A stretch of 64,000 nt of DNA from Candidatus Fermentithermobacillus carboniphilus (lineage in GTDB: Bacteria > Bacillota > Sulfobacillia > Fermentithermobacillales > Fermentithermobacillaceae), in the NCBI GenBank assembly GCA_018208355.1, contig CP062796.1:1982517-2046516 (forward strand), given 5' to 3'. Both the position numbers and the translations under genes were made by a program. The notes under the pieces were generated by a model. It was given only the letters and a program-made list of their open reading frames with translations, was not told the origin of the DNA and made no database searches. Positions 24,703-32,367 of the stretch are shown one piece after another. Positions within the stretch are counted from its first letter, which is position 1. The number at the start of each line of letters is the position of its first letter.

Positions 24703-25308
24703 TTACTTTATGATGCCGAGCCAGTTGGAGTACAGGAACTGCAACCGGCCTATGAAGAGGGCCATGCGACCCATTACCGTGCTTCCGAACGCAGCTCCGA
24801 AAGACACCATCATGACGTACCTGCCGAACGTGGACACCGACTTGAGGGCCCCGCGGTGTTCGACCGAGAAAAAGAAGTAAGTCAATACGCCCAAGGTTCC
24901 TAGGACGATCAGGATGTTATTTGCGCTGTTTAGAGGCAAAAGGGTGCCGTTTATCTGGCTGACTATTTGGGACCCGATTGTGCCCCTGATGGCAAGACCG
25001 GTTCCGATACCCACCAGCAGGGCCAGAGGGAACCGGGACAACCACGAAAGCTTCTTCGAGTAGCGCGTATAAAGCAGCACGCCGAGGATCACGGGGACCA
25101 GAAGAGACCAATCCCCTTTCTGGATCATAGGCTCGATGGCCTTATCGCGAATGTTGATCCAGCCCAGGACGATGGCGTGACCGGCGGATACGCCCACGTA
25201 CACATTTTCCACCAGGCGGTACAAGGGATTGTCCTTAAAGGCGAAGCTTATAATACCGATGGTTGCTATTGCCGCGATCCACACTCCAAGATCGGTGCTG
25301 ATTTGCAT
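24703..25308 (-). CDS. Five-TM membrane protein, subunit A of DUF6754-type complex, copy 1
   Basis: A 201-residue hydrophobic protein with about five helices. GGGAGGTG precedes the ATG, which abuts the stop of the gene before it. Homologous to the 210-residue protein at 55625-56257: shared patterns are YR.(V/M)E..Y(V/I)G near residue 31, SLL(V/I)PV near 68, YTRYSKKLSWLSR versus YLRYGPKEWVWISR, and the C-terminal MALFIGRLQFLYSNWLG versus VSLFLGRVQFLLGDWLG. No named family is recognised. Last gene of a four-gene operon, followed by a strong terminator. Probably an integral subunit of a membrane complex of unknown function. Confidence 0.85.
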   Translation of the reverse strand: MQISTDLGVWIAAIATIGIISFAFKDNPLYRLVENVYVGVSAGHAIVLGWINIRDKAIEPMIQKGDWSLLVPVILGVLLYTRYSKKLSWLSRFPLALLVGIGTGLAIRGTIGSQIVSQINGTLLPLNSANNILIVLGTLGVLTYFFFSVEHRGALKSVSTFGRYVMMVSFGAAFGSTVMGRMALFIGRLQFLYSNWLGIIK

Positions 25309-26142
25309 TTACCGTACACCTCCCTTGGAAACCCCTGGTTTCTTGCTGGCAAGATGCACTACGTTACCTAAGATCACGAAAGCCAGGATTACCAGGTGAG
25401 ATACAGACTGAGCATCCATGCCGGCGGTTCCCAGACCTCTTACTCCCATGAGGCTTTCGTAACCTGCCGCTCCTTTCATGCTGGGGATCATGCCCTTGAG
25501 CTGACCCGCCTGGATGTAAGGCGTCATATTGGGTACGTTGACGGCCACGAGGACCGTCGCGATGGGAACCTTCATTGGGTCACCCACTTGTCTTATCCAC
25601 TCGGGTACTCCCGGGGTTCCCGAGGAGATAGTGACGATTAAGGCAACATCCCTCACGGACTTGATCCCTTCCATGATAGGGAGTGAGGACGTGACGTTGC
25701 CCCGATAGTCCCGCGGAAAGCTCCCCGGGATGTCCCTGGCCATAGCAGCTATGGCCGTTTCTCCGCCTGCAAGGTAACCCAGGTTGACGTAATCTTTTCC
25801 ATATTCCTTGTTCCTGAACTCAGAACCGCCGAAAGCGGTTTCCAAGAGACTCGGACCGGTATCGAAGAATCCCATACCTATGACCCTTAGGCCTTTTCGG
25901 GCCATGTGATTGAGGAGCGCTGTTGTACCCGAAGCCAGTTCTCCGTACCCACCCGGGGAAGTATCCATCGACACGATCACTGCGCTTCCCGAGGGCAGCG
26001 ATTCAATGATGTCGTACAGCTTTTGCGTCTCCGGTCCCACCGATACCCCCAACCCAATGGGCCATATCAGGGGTATAGAAAGAGACAGGAAGACCACGGC
26101 GTATATCACTCTGCGGTCCATTCGCGCCAGTCTATCGAGCAC
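25309..26142 (-). CDS. TM-anchored protein with extracytoplasmic-type domain, subunit B, copy 1
   Basis: A ~277-residue protein: an N-terminal helix (VIYAVVFLSLSIPLIWPIG), an alpha/beta soluble domain, and a C-terminal helix (VILAFVILGNVVHLA). GTG start chosen because AAGGGGGG lies seven bases upstream, which also makes it equal in length to its paralogue at 56274-57107. Motifs shared by both copies are NKEYGxD(Y/W)VNLG, PIM(E/Q)GIKS, Y(I/L)QxGQxKG, GAAxYExLxG and GMDxQSxxH. The soluble domain opens with SLPSGSAVIVSMD, a beta strand after a Gly turn. No known family recognised. Middle gene of the operon, with the stop codon directly abutting the next ATG. Confidence 0.85.
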   Translation of the reverse strand: MLDRLARMDRRVIYAVVFLSLSIPLIWPIGLGVSVGPETQKLYDIIESLPSGSAVIVSMDTSPGGYGELASGTTALLNHMARKGLRVIGMGFFDTGPSLLETAFGGSEFRNKEYGKDYVNLGYLAGGETAIAAMARDIPGSFPRDYRGNVTSSLPIMEGIKSVRDVALIVTISSGTPGVPEWIRQVGDPMKVPIATVLVAVNVPNMTPYIQAGQLKGMIPSMKGAAGYESLMGVRGLGTAGMDAQSVSHLVILAFVILGNVVHLASKKPGVSKGGVR

Positions 26143-26160
26143 TTTTTGTCCCCCCTTCAC

Positions 26161-26787
26161 CTACGAGCTGGAGCCGCCGAGATAAGAACGTTCAATTCCA
26201 AGAAGGACCCGTAAACCGGATGCAATGCCACCGATTCCGGCACCGATCAGCATACCTCGCTGACCTGCCAAGTTAGGAACGTCCATGAGCCAATCTCCCA
26301 CAGCCGGAAGTTGGGACCACAGCCGTTCTCCTATCGGGACGTTTGCCAGCATCAAGATTGCGGCAGAGACCAGCAAGATGGCAGCGTCCACGTTTCTGAC
26401 CCTGAATGCCCTGTATGCGGCCGATGCTATGAAGAAACCGGTCATGGCGTAAACGGTAGCTTGTCCGGGGACGAACAGAGCGTCGAACCAGAACTGGTAG
26501 GTTTTGTGGGTCGGCCCTTTGATTATTCCCAGAAGAGCCATACCGATCATGGACACTATGAGAGATCCGGAATAAAGCCAGTCCAGCCCCTTGCCCCGGG
26601 CGATCTTTTTAGCGTGTATCTGTATAAGGTTAACAGATGCCAAGCCCAGGGCGAAAGCCGATACTATCACTCCCCAGTCTTGAACGATCTCAGCCGCGTT
26701 ACTCAGAGGCTTGGAAGTGAAGAAGAAAGAGACTATCATCAGAACTCCGACGACGAACGCGACCGCGATAGGAAGCTCGCGCTTCAA
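26161..26787 (-). CDS. Four-to-six TM membrane protein, subunit C, copy 1
   Basis: A 208-residue integral membrane protein starting TTG (MKRELPIAVAFVVGVL), with about six hydrophobic segments and the end motif VLLGIERSYLGG. The paralogue at 57124-57747 has (M)RRQLPVWLGFIAGML at the start and ILLGIERSYLGG at the end; SAAYRAFR(V/M) and NVDAAILLVSA versus TLEATILLAAG also align. The C-terminal GIERSYLGG is probably cytoplasmic or interface and nearly invariant. No named family was recognised. Translation follows a GGGGTGAG-type site; spacing to neighbours is under 20 bases. Confidence 0.85.
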   Translation of the reverse strand: MKRELPIAVAFVVGVLMIVSFFFTSKPLSNAAEIVQDWGVIVSAFALGLASVNLIQIHAKKIARGKGLDWLYSGSLIVSMIGMALLGIIKGPTHKTYQFWFDALFVPGQATVYAMTGFFIASAAYRAFRVRNVDAAILLVSAAILMLANVPIGERLWSQLPAVGDWLMDVPNLAGQRGMLIGAGIGGIASGLRVLLGIERSYLGGSSS

Positions 26788-26802
26788 GACAACTCACCCC
26801 TT

Positions 26803-27582
26803 TCACTTCCTCATGAGTTTGGACAGATAGTCTGAGCCGGCACTAGTAGTTAGGACTCCAATAATGATGAGCAACGCGACTATCGCCTTGGCCAGGTCTT
26901 GTCCCAGAATCGAACCAAGTTGCATCTGATCCCTCGAGAGGTAAGCCGCTGCCGCGAAGAGTTCCTCTCCGATCAACGTGTAGTCAGAGGAGGCGACGAA
27001 GAAAGGAACCTGAGAGAGCTGGGCAGTCCCAGTGATCTGAAGGGCGCCGACCTCGGAACCTACTTCAGCCAGCATCAACGCTTCCGCCCAGAAGGCGCCC
27101 ATCATGAAGTTTGCCGCCGGTTTTTCTCTCGCCATTATGCCGAACAGTGCTGCGGCATATGCGAACTGCTGGGAAGAAAGGAAGCGGATATTGGTGGGCT
27201 CGTAAGCGTCGCCCTTGCCTTCCTCCAGGTATGCCTGGCGGACGGTCTCCTCTGCCATGGGAAATACTTCGGGCTGCCTGACGGTGACGATGATGGGGAC
27301 ATCGAACTTGGCGGTGAGCCGTGCCACGTGACTCATGATTGCAAGTCCGGCAAACGTCTGTGGTGCCTCAACTGCTCCGATGCCGCCTATCCCGGGGCAG
27401 TAGTGCACGGGTCGTCCCATTTCGGTGGAACGTCCTATCGCTTCTTCGATGGCGTCGAGGCCCGCGATCTTCCGGATGCTAATAGGCCGGCCTTTCTTTG
27501 CCCTCCACATGGAATAAAGAAGGCAGCCTATTATAACGACCAGGAGCCAGAACGAGAACACCCTGCCTTTTGCAAGCGTCAA
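26803..27582 (-). CDS. DUF6754-like protein, subunit D, copy 1
   Basis: A ~259-residue protein with an N-terminal helix, a soluble alpha/beta domain and a C-terminal helix. TTG start is set eight bases after AGGAGGTG; the longer frame upstream is not protein-like. It carries the segment IRKIAGLDAIEEAIGRSTEM followed by GRPVHY that I associate with DUF6754. Other motifs shared with the copy at 57765-58583 are VRQAYLE.GK, RFLSSQQFAYAA versus RYLSGYQFAYTA, REKPAANFMMG versus REKVAANFMMG, and VASSDYTLIGEELFAA versus VASCDYALIGDELYAA. First gene of the operon. Function unknown; the soluble domain may be on the outer face if the first helix is a signal anchor. Confidence 0.88.
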   Translation of the reverse strand: MTLAKGRVFSFWLLVVIIGCLLYSMWRAKKGRPISIRKIAGLDAIEEAIGRSTEMGRPVHYCPGIGGIGAVEAPQTFAGLAIMSHVARLTAKFDVPIIVTVRQPEVFPMAEETVRQAYLEEGKGDAYEPTNIRFLSSQQFAYAAALFGIMAREKPAANFMMGAFWAEALMLAEVGSEVGALQITGTAQLSQVPFFVASSDYTLIGEELFAAAAYLSRDQMQLGSILGQDLAKAIVALLIIIGVLTTSAGSDYLSKLMRK

Positions 27583-27688
27583 TTGAGATTCACCTCCTGA
27601 GAGTTCTAGAAAAGGCGAACTATGCAAAGAGACCGACGGCGACGACGATTAATGGCCAGATTACCTGGCCTTTTGCTGAAAGGGCTTA

Positions 27689-27719
27689 TTACAGTATACC
27701 ACAATGAATTTACAGTATA
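27689..27719 (-). promoter_or_regulatory. Direct repeats TTACAGTATA, spaced 21 bases
   Basis: Identical 10-base words at 27689-27698 and 27710-27719 lie on the same face of the helix (two turns apart). They fall between the candidate TATAAT and the first gene of the operon, so a bound protein would block transcription. A near-copy (TAACAGTATA) overlaps the presumed promoter of the superoxide dismutase gene at 55523-55532. Confidence 0.45.
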
Positions 27720-27770
27720 TAGATTAAATGCTGACAGATCTGTACAATCTCGCTATGTCCACCATCATAT

Positions 27771-27776
27771 ATTATA
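27771..27776 (-). promoter_or_regulatory. Candidate -10 element of the first DUF6754 operon
   Basis: TATAAT reads on the minus strand about 190 bases before the first gene. The hexamer 17 bases upstream (TTTCCG) is a poor -35, so activator dependence or another start site is possible. Confidence 0.35.
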
Positions 27777-28039
27777 GGACTCAGTTTATTTACGGAAACC
27801 GTCGCGAATACGAGGGTTCAGGTAAAAAGGGTGCACAACGTGGGTCTCGGGCTGGCGATACAGAGATGGCGGGATGCTCAGGCTCAGGCAAAGAGGGCGC
27901 GCAGTTCGGGTGTTTTGTCCTTGCTGCGTGCCCGTATACCACGGTTGCCGCTTACACTCGGTACGTAAGGGGTCACGACGGAGCTCGCGCTTACACTCCG
28001 CTCCGGCTGTACAAGCATGGCGCGGACGACAAGAGCCGG

Positions 28040-29446
28040 TTAGATCCGTGAAAGTTCGTCCAGGAACTGTACCACCATTTTGATGCCATTTCTGTAGTCT
28101 TCGAGGCGTATATTTTCGTTGGGTCCGTGGTTGGAAGATCCCCAGTAGCCCACTCCGAACGCTACCATCGGAAGGTTCAGATACTTCTTAAATGGATACA
28201 TGGGGCCCGATCCTCCCTGAGTGGGTGCGATTACAGGGGGTTTTCCGTATACGGCTTCTGCAGCTTTTCTTGCGGCATCGACTACGGGGAGGTCAGCGGG
28301 GGTCTTGACAGGATAATCTTTGCTCACTACTTTCACGGCAATGTCCGCGAACCCTCTGGAAGCAAGGTGCTTTCTCAGCTTTGCAAGGATATCGTCTGGA
28401 TCCTGATCAGGTACGAGGCGGAAATCCATTTTGGCCATGGCCCGGGCAGGAAGGACAGTTTTCTGGCCTTCACCTATGTAGCCGGTCTTGATGCCGCAAA
28501 TGTTGGCCGTAGGGCTGAAAAGCTGGCGTTTTCTGAGCTCTGTACCATAAAGGCCCAGTAGGTATTCTTCCAACCCCAGCGCGCGGGCGTTCTCCTGTGC
28601 CCTGAGTTTTTCGGTTTTGTCGTCTTGGGGTTCTCCCCGGCCGTTCTCTCCTAAAGATTCTTCCAGAAGCTGTATTTCTCTTTCGGTGGGAGGCAGGACG
28701 TCGTCGTAAAACCCGGGGATCAGGATATTTTCGTTTGCATCCTTTATGCTTGCGAGCGCCCACACGAGGCGCCAGGCGGCACTCGGGATATGAGTGGCCG
28801 AACCGGAATGCATATCTTTGTTGGCTCCTTTGGCTTCCAGTTCAATGTACAGCATACCTTTGACTCCCAGGTACATTCCAGGCCTTCCATCAGGATTCAT
28901 GTACCCCGATTCCCAGACTCCGAAGTCTGCCCGAAGAAGATCGGCGTTATCTTCAATGAACTCCGCCAAGTGAGGGCTGCCTATTTCTTCTTCCCCCTCT
29001 ATCAGGAACTTGACATTCAAGGGGAGTTCTTTTCGCACTTTGAGCAGCGTACCTATTGCCTGTATTCGGGCGCATGCATTCCCTTTATTATCAGATACCC
29101 CCCGGGCGTACATTTTTCCGTCCCTGATATCGCCCGAGAAAGGTTCCGATTCCCATTCGTCCAAAGGATCGGGAGGCTGCACGTCATAGTGGTCGTAAAA
29201 CAGCACGGTCTTATCGGACTTGCCTTTGACTTCTCCGTAGACGCAGGGGAACCCACCTCTTGTGGGCATTATACGTGCCGTGATCCCGTGGCTTTCCATG
29301 AGATCCCGAAAATATTGGGCTGCCTCGGACATACCGACATTTTGCGCAGCTATACTCGGTTTTTGTACTGCGGATCTCAGCTCTTGGACGAAAGTCTCGA
29401 AGTTTTCGTCTATGTACCGCCATTCTTCCTTAACTATGCCTGGCAC
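28040..29446 (-). CDS. M20-family dipeptidase/metallopeptidase
   Basis: Cytoplasmic di-zinc peptidase of 468 residues, cutting dipeptides or beta-Ala-His-type substrates. The metal site is intact: YDHYDVQPP (His and Asp), ARGVSDNKG (bridging Asp), GEEEIGS (catalytic and ligand Glu), and a late NHGPNE His. The DKxMHSG-like segment (KDMHSGSATHIPSAAWRL) belongs to the dimerisation/lid domain of the carnosinase-like subgroup. It stands alone on the minus strand and is one of several peptidases in the window, in line with a peptide-based lifestyle. No signal peptide. Confidence 0.94.
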   Translation of the reverse strand: MPGIVKEEWRYIDENFETFVQELRSAVQKPSIAAQNVGMSEAAQYFRDLMESHGITARIMPTRGGFPCVYGEVKGKSDKTVLFYDHYDVQPPDPLDEWESEPFSGDIRDGKMYARGVSDNKGNACARIQAIGTLLKVRKELPLNVKFLIEGEEEIGSPHLAEFIEDNADLLRADFGVWESGYMNPDGRPGMYLGVKGMLYIELEAKGANKDMHSGSATHIPSAAWRLVWALASIKDANENILIPGFYDDVLPPTEREIQLLEESLGENGRGEPQDDKTEKLRAQENARALGLEEYLLGLYGTELRKRQLFSPTANICGIKTGYIGEGQKTVLPARAMAKMDFRLVPDQDPDDILAKLRKHLASRGFADIAVKVVSKDYPVKTPADLPVVDAARKAAEAVYGKPPVIAPTQGGSGPMYPFKKYLNLPMVAFGVGYWGSSNHGPNENIRLEDYRNGIKMVVQFLDELSRI

Positions 29447-29581
29447 AGTGCTACCTCCTCGCTTTTTCTTAAGCCAAAACTACAACTCAGGTATCCGGCT
29501 ATAGGTTTCGCCATTGAGTCTTCGACATTCCGGTCGCGATAACCTCTATCGTTGGATATTCTAATGTCGAGGTGAATAGAA

Positions 29582-30481
29582 ATGGCTCTATTTGATAAGC
29601 CGGTGTTGATGAGCGCGGGTTCGGTTTTCGCAAAAATAGCCGCAGTAATTGTCCTGTCCCTCGTCGCCGTTAGAGCGGGTGACTCGCTCATAGACAGGGT
29701 CTTTTTCAAATCCTGGAAAGCGAAGACTTGGAAGACAGACGAGGCGCGGGCGCGAACCCTCTCGGGACTCTTGAAAAGTACCTTACGGTATACCGTGGGC
29801 GTAGTGTCTTTCCTGACTGTGCTGGACCTTCTGGGGATCGATACCAGAGCGCTTTTAGGAGGCGCGGCGATTCTAGGTCTTGCGGTCGGCTTTGGGGCGC
29901 AGAACCTCGTACGCGACATCATCACGGGGTTTTTCATAATATACGAGCGGCAGTACGATGTGGGAGATTACGTTACCATAGCGGGGGTTTCGGGAATCGT
30001 CGAAGAAATGGGACTGCGAACGACCACCCTCAGGGACTGGTCGGGCGACGTACACATAGTGCCGAACGGCTTGATAGAGAAGACCACGAATAGCAGCCGG
30101 GCAGGTTCCAGAGCACTAGTGGAAGTGAGCATAGCTTACGAAGAAGACATCCGTAGGGCTATCTCCGTGCTGCAGGAGGTATGCGACCAGGTGGCAAAAG
30201 AGATGCCGGTGATCCTGGAAGGTCCCAGGGTACTCGGAGTCACCAAGCTGGGTGATTCGGGGATAACGATTTCCGTTTGGGCCAAGACCAAACCGCTGGA
30301 ACAGTGGGCGGTCGAGAGAGAACTTAGGCTGCGGCTTAAAGAGGCGCTGGACGAGGAGGGGATTGAAATACCTTATCCGCGGATGGTAGTGATTCGGAGA
30401 AAGGAAGAAAACATCGCAGGTGGTGGCGGGGATCCAGGGTCCGGCCCAGAGATATCAGGTAGCCGCACAAGTGAATACTGA
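29582..30481 (+). CDS. mscS: Small-conductance mechanosensitive channel (MscS family)
   Basis: Membrane channel of 299 residues that opens on membrane tension. Three helices, the third being the glycine/alanine-rich pore helix (ALLGGAAILGLAVGFGAQNLVRDIITGFFII), followed by the beta domain with YERQYDVGDYVTIAGVSGIVEEMGLRTT and the PNG motif VHIVPNGLIEK. The C-terminal tail is Gly/Ser-rich and disordered. GAGGTGAATAG precedes the ATG. Single gene, divergent from the M20 peptidase, and ends at a bidirectional terminator shared with the next operon. Confidence 0.95.
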   Translation: MALFDKPVLMSAGSVFAKIAAVIVLSLVAVRAGDSLIDRVFFKSWKAKTWKTDEARARTLSGLLKSTLRYTVGVVSFLTVLDLLGIDTRALLGGAAILGLAVGFGAQNLVRDIITGFFIIYERQYDVGDYVTIAGVSGIVEEMGLRTTTLRDWSGDVHIVPNGLIEKTTNSSRAGSRALVEVSIAYEEDIRRAISVLQEVCDQVAKEMPVILEGPRVLGVTKLGDSGITISVWAKTKPLEQWAVERELRLRLKEALDEEGIEIPYPRMVVIRRKEENIAGGGGDPGSGPEISGSRTSEY

Positions 30482-30657
30482 AGACCCAATCGGGGCAGGC
30501 GGCGTTAGTTATTGATGGTTACCCGGCGAGCGAAGGCTCACACCTTGTGACAGCTAACAGGGCGGGGTTGGGACGTTGATCTGCCGAGCAAGACCGGGGA
30601 CCTCAAAAAGGGTTTTGCCGGGGTTACGGATTTGAGAAATCGATCTGACGAAGAAGA

Positions 30658-30689
30658 GCCCGGGAGGCCATCGACCTTCCCGGGCTTTT
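30658..30689. terminator. Bidirectional terminator between mscS and LUD gene
   Basis: GCCCGGGAGG and CCTTCCCGGGC form a stem of about ten pairs around a seven-base loop, with TTTT immediately following on the plus strand and a TCTTCTTC tail on the minus strand. It lies between convergent units. Confidence 0.75.
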
Positions 30690-30709
30690 GGCAGGGGCCC
30701 AACGCCCCC

Positions 30710-31369
30710 TCAGTATCCCAGGTTTTCCCCAACCAGGACTACGACGAATTTTTCTTTCCCCAGCGGGGGCGCCTCGATTATGGTGGTCACGCGGCAACCT
30801 TTTTGCGCGCAATCAGCGCAGTTTTCTATGCCCTGGCAGGGGACTTCGATTCCCAGTCTCTTGTAGTTTACGGGAGCCGCGTACTGGCGGATCCGTTCCA
30901 TGGCGTGTTCGAGGTTGCTCACGATCTTGTTGGTGCCTGCCACCACGATGCTGATTTTGGGTCCAAAGATCATTGACCCAACTCGGTTGCCGCTCCCGTC
31001 GGTGTTGACCAGGGTTCCGTCCAGTGTAATCGCGTTAGCGCTTGAAAGGAAGACATCGGCTTTTACCTGGTTTTCCCTGGCTTTAGCTTTTTCTGCAGCC
31101 GACAGTGCGGGATCCCAGTGGTCGTAGACGACGTGTCCCCGTTTTTTCAGCGCTTCCGGTAGGCCCAGTTCTCTCACGGTCACCGAGCCGCCTATTCCTA
31201 CTGAGGCACCTTCGGGAACCTCGTCGAGTATGATCTTCACGGCTTCTTCTCTGGTTGCTACATGGTAAACGGTAAAGCCGTTTTTTCTCAGCGCGTCGGC
31301 GCATTTTTCGCCGAGCCTCTGGAAGAACCACTTTTTCGGCGCATACAGAGTGTCGAGTTCACCAGCCAT
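30710..31369 (-). CDS. LUD-domain protein (LutC/YkgG-like)
   Basis: A ~219-residue protein of the LUD (lactate utilisation, DUF162) family. The ATG is chosen since AAGGAGG lies about ten bases upstream, dropping a non-homologous 30-residue leader. Motifs include GASVGIGGSVTVRELGL, ADVFLSSANAITLDGTLVNTDG and FGPKISIVVAGTNKI, and a Cys-rich end (CQGIENCADCAQKGC) that may bind a metal. The stand-alone form has no confirmed reaction; relatives work in lactate oxidation or as aminoaldehyde- or CoA-type enzymes. It follows a DUF4438 gene and an S9 peptidase on the same strand. Confidence 0.9.
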   Translation of the reverse strand: MAGELDTLYAPKKWFFQRLGEKCADALRKNGFTVYHVATREEAVKIILDEVPEGASVGIGGSVTVRELGLPEALKKRGHVVYDHWDPALSAAEKAKARENQVKADVFLSSANAITLDGTLVNTDGSGNRVGSMIFGPKISIVVAGTNKIVSNLEHAMERIRQYAAPVNYKRLGIEVPCQGIENCADCAQKGCRVTTIIEAPPLGKEKFVVVLVGENLGY

Positions 31370-31481
31370 TCTTGCAACGTGCCTCCTTGTTTGCGTGACC
31401 TGGAGACTTGATCTTCCAGCTGGGTGAGTCTTTTGTGCCGGTGCGTTTTGCCCGTACATATTCTCGCTTTCAGCCGGCCTT

Positions 31482-32336
31482 CTATCTGAGCCCCAGGTAG
31501 TCCGCTATGTTTGCGCGCTCGACTTTCACCGGCTTAATCCTGCCCGTAAGTGAAGTCATGAGCGAGGTGACCCCAGGTCCGTGGCCTGAAACGTATGAAT
31601 CGCTGTGTACCACTACCCCGATTATCACCGCGCCCTTCCTGTAGCTACGGCCGTAATAGGAAGAGGCGTCCTTGATCGCCACAATGTCTCCGAGAAGGAT
31701 CTTGTCCAGGCCCAGTTCTTTCAAGCGCTCTTGCTCCATGGAAGTGATATCGTAGTCGCCTGTTTCGGCCGAGGAAGCCCCGAGCCCTGAGCCCATGAAC
31801 TCCGGAGGGATGATGGCCGTTACGGGGACCTCCAGGCACCCGTCCTTCTCCACGATCCCCATCTTATGGAGGAGCCTAGGATCCATATTCATGCACTTGA
31901 CATCCGGATAGTCCAGAAGTTCCAGGCCCTGCCCGAACGCCTTCACCTGGACCTTATCGCCGATCTGGAGTTTCTCCAGCGTCTCTTCGTCGAAGTGGAT
32001 TAGGACGTGTTCTATGCCGCCGTGTTTGCCTGTGACCGTACCCCTGGCGCCTTTTGCGTCTCCGGAGACGACGTAGGCGGTATTGCCGATGCAAGAGAGT
32101 GTGTTATACCCTGCGTTGGGTCGTTCTTCTTTGTTCTTGGTGCTCACCCCGGGTTCCACGTGATCCCCGGCCCACCCGAAAGCCGGGTCCCCGACCTTCA
32201 CGTTGTAAGTAATACCGCCGGTCCCAGGAAGAACCCTTGTGACTCCATCGTATCCCACGCGGGGAGATGCTCCCGGAGCAGAGATCTCTCCTGCCACGGA
32301 GAGCATCACCAGTCTGTCTTCGTTGGTTCTCAGCAT
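31482..32336 (-). CDS. DUF4438 domain protein
   Basis: A 284-residue cytoplasmic protein resembling the DUF4438 family (the family includes a structurally solved Thermotoga protein of unknown function). Recognised by VLPGTGGITYNVKVGDPAFGWAGDHVEPGVS, HGGIEHVLIHFDEE, DVKCMNMDP and the late SSYYGRSYRKGAVIIGVVVHSDS, GHGPGVT. Many conserved Asp, Gly and His residues suggest an enzyme. It lies between the S9 peptidase (31 bases upstream) and the LUD gene (112 bases downstream), probably one operon. No function can be given from the sequence. Confidence 0.85.
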   Translation of the reverse strand: MLRTNEDRLVMLSVAGEISAPGASPRVGYDGVTRVLPGTGGITYNVKVGDPAFGWAGDHVEPGVSTKNKEERPNAGYNTLSCIGNTAYVVSGDAKGARGTVTGKHGGIEHVLIHFDEETLEKLQIGDKVQVKAFGQGLELLDYPDVKCMNMDPRLLHKMGIVEKDGCLEVPVTAIIPPEFMGSGLGASSAETGDYDITSMEQERLKELGLDKILLGDIVAIKDASSYYGRSYRKGAVIIGVVVHSDSYVSGHGPGVTSLMTSLTGRIKPVKVERANIADYLGLR

Positions 32337-32367
32337 ACGAAAACCTCCTTAAACGTGAGCGAGTTTC

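Larger units (their letters stand above)
27583..28039. other. Upstream region of the first DUF6754 operon
   Basis: A 457-base gene-free stretch. The half near the operon holds a perfect TATAAT on the minus strand, a 10-base palindrome ACAGATCTGT (27734-27743) and two direct repeats; a small stem GGCCAG/CTGGCC lies at 27654-27670. The part towards 28039 is GC-rich with two CGCTTACACTC copies and no readable gene. Confidence 0.5.

Noticed and set aside
27728-28051. 107-codon plus-strand frame upstream of the first DUF6754 operon
   Set aside because: No ribosome binding site, overlaps the 3' end of the M20 dipeptidase gene on the other strand, and the translation is low in hydrophobic core residues.
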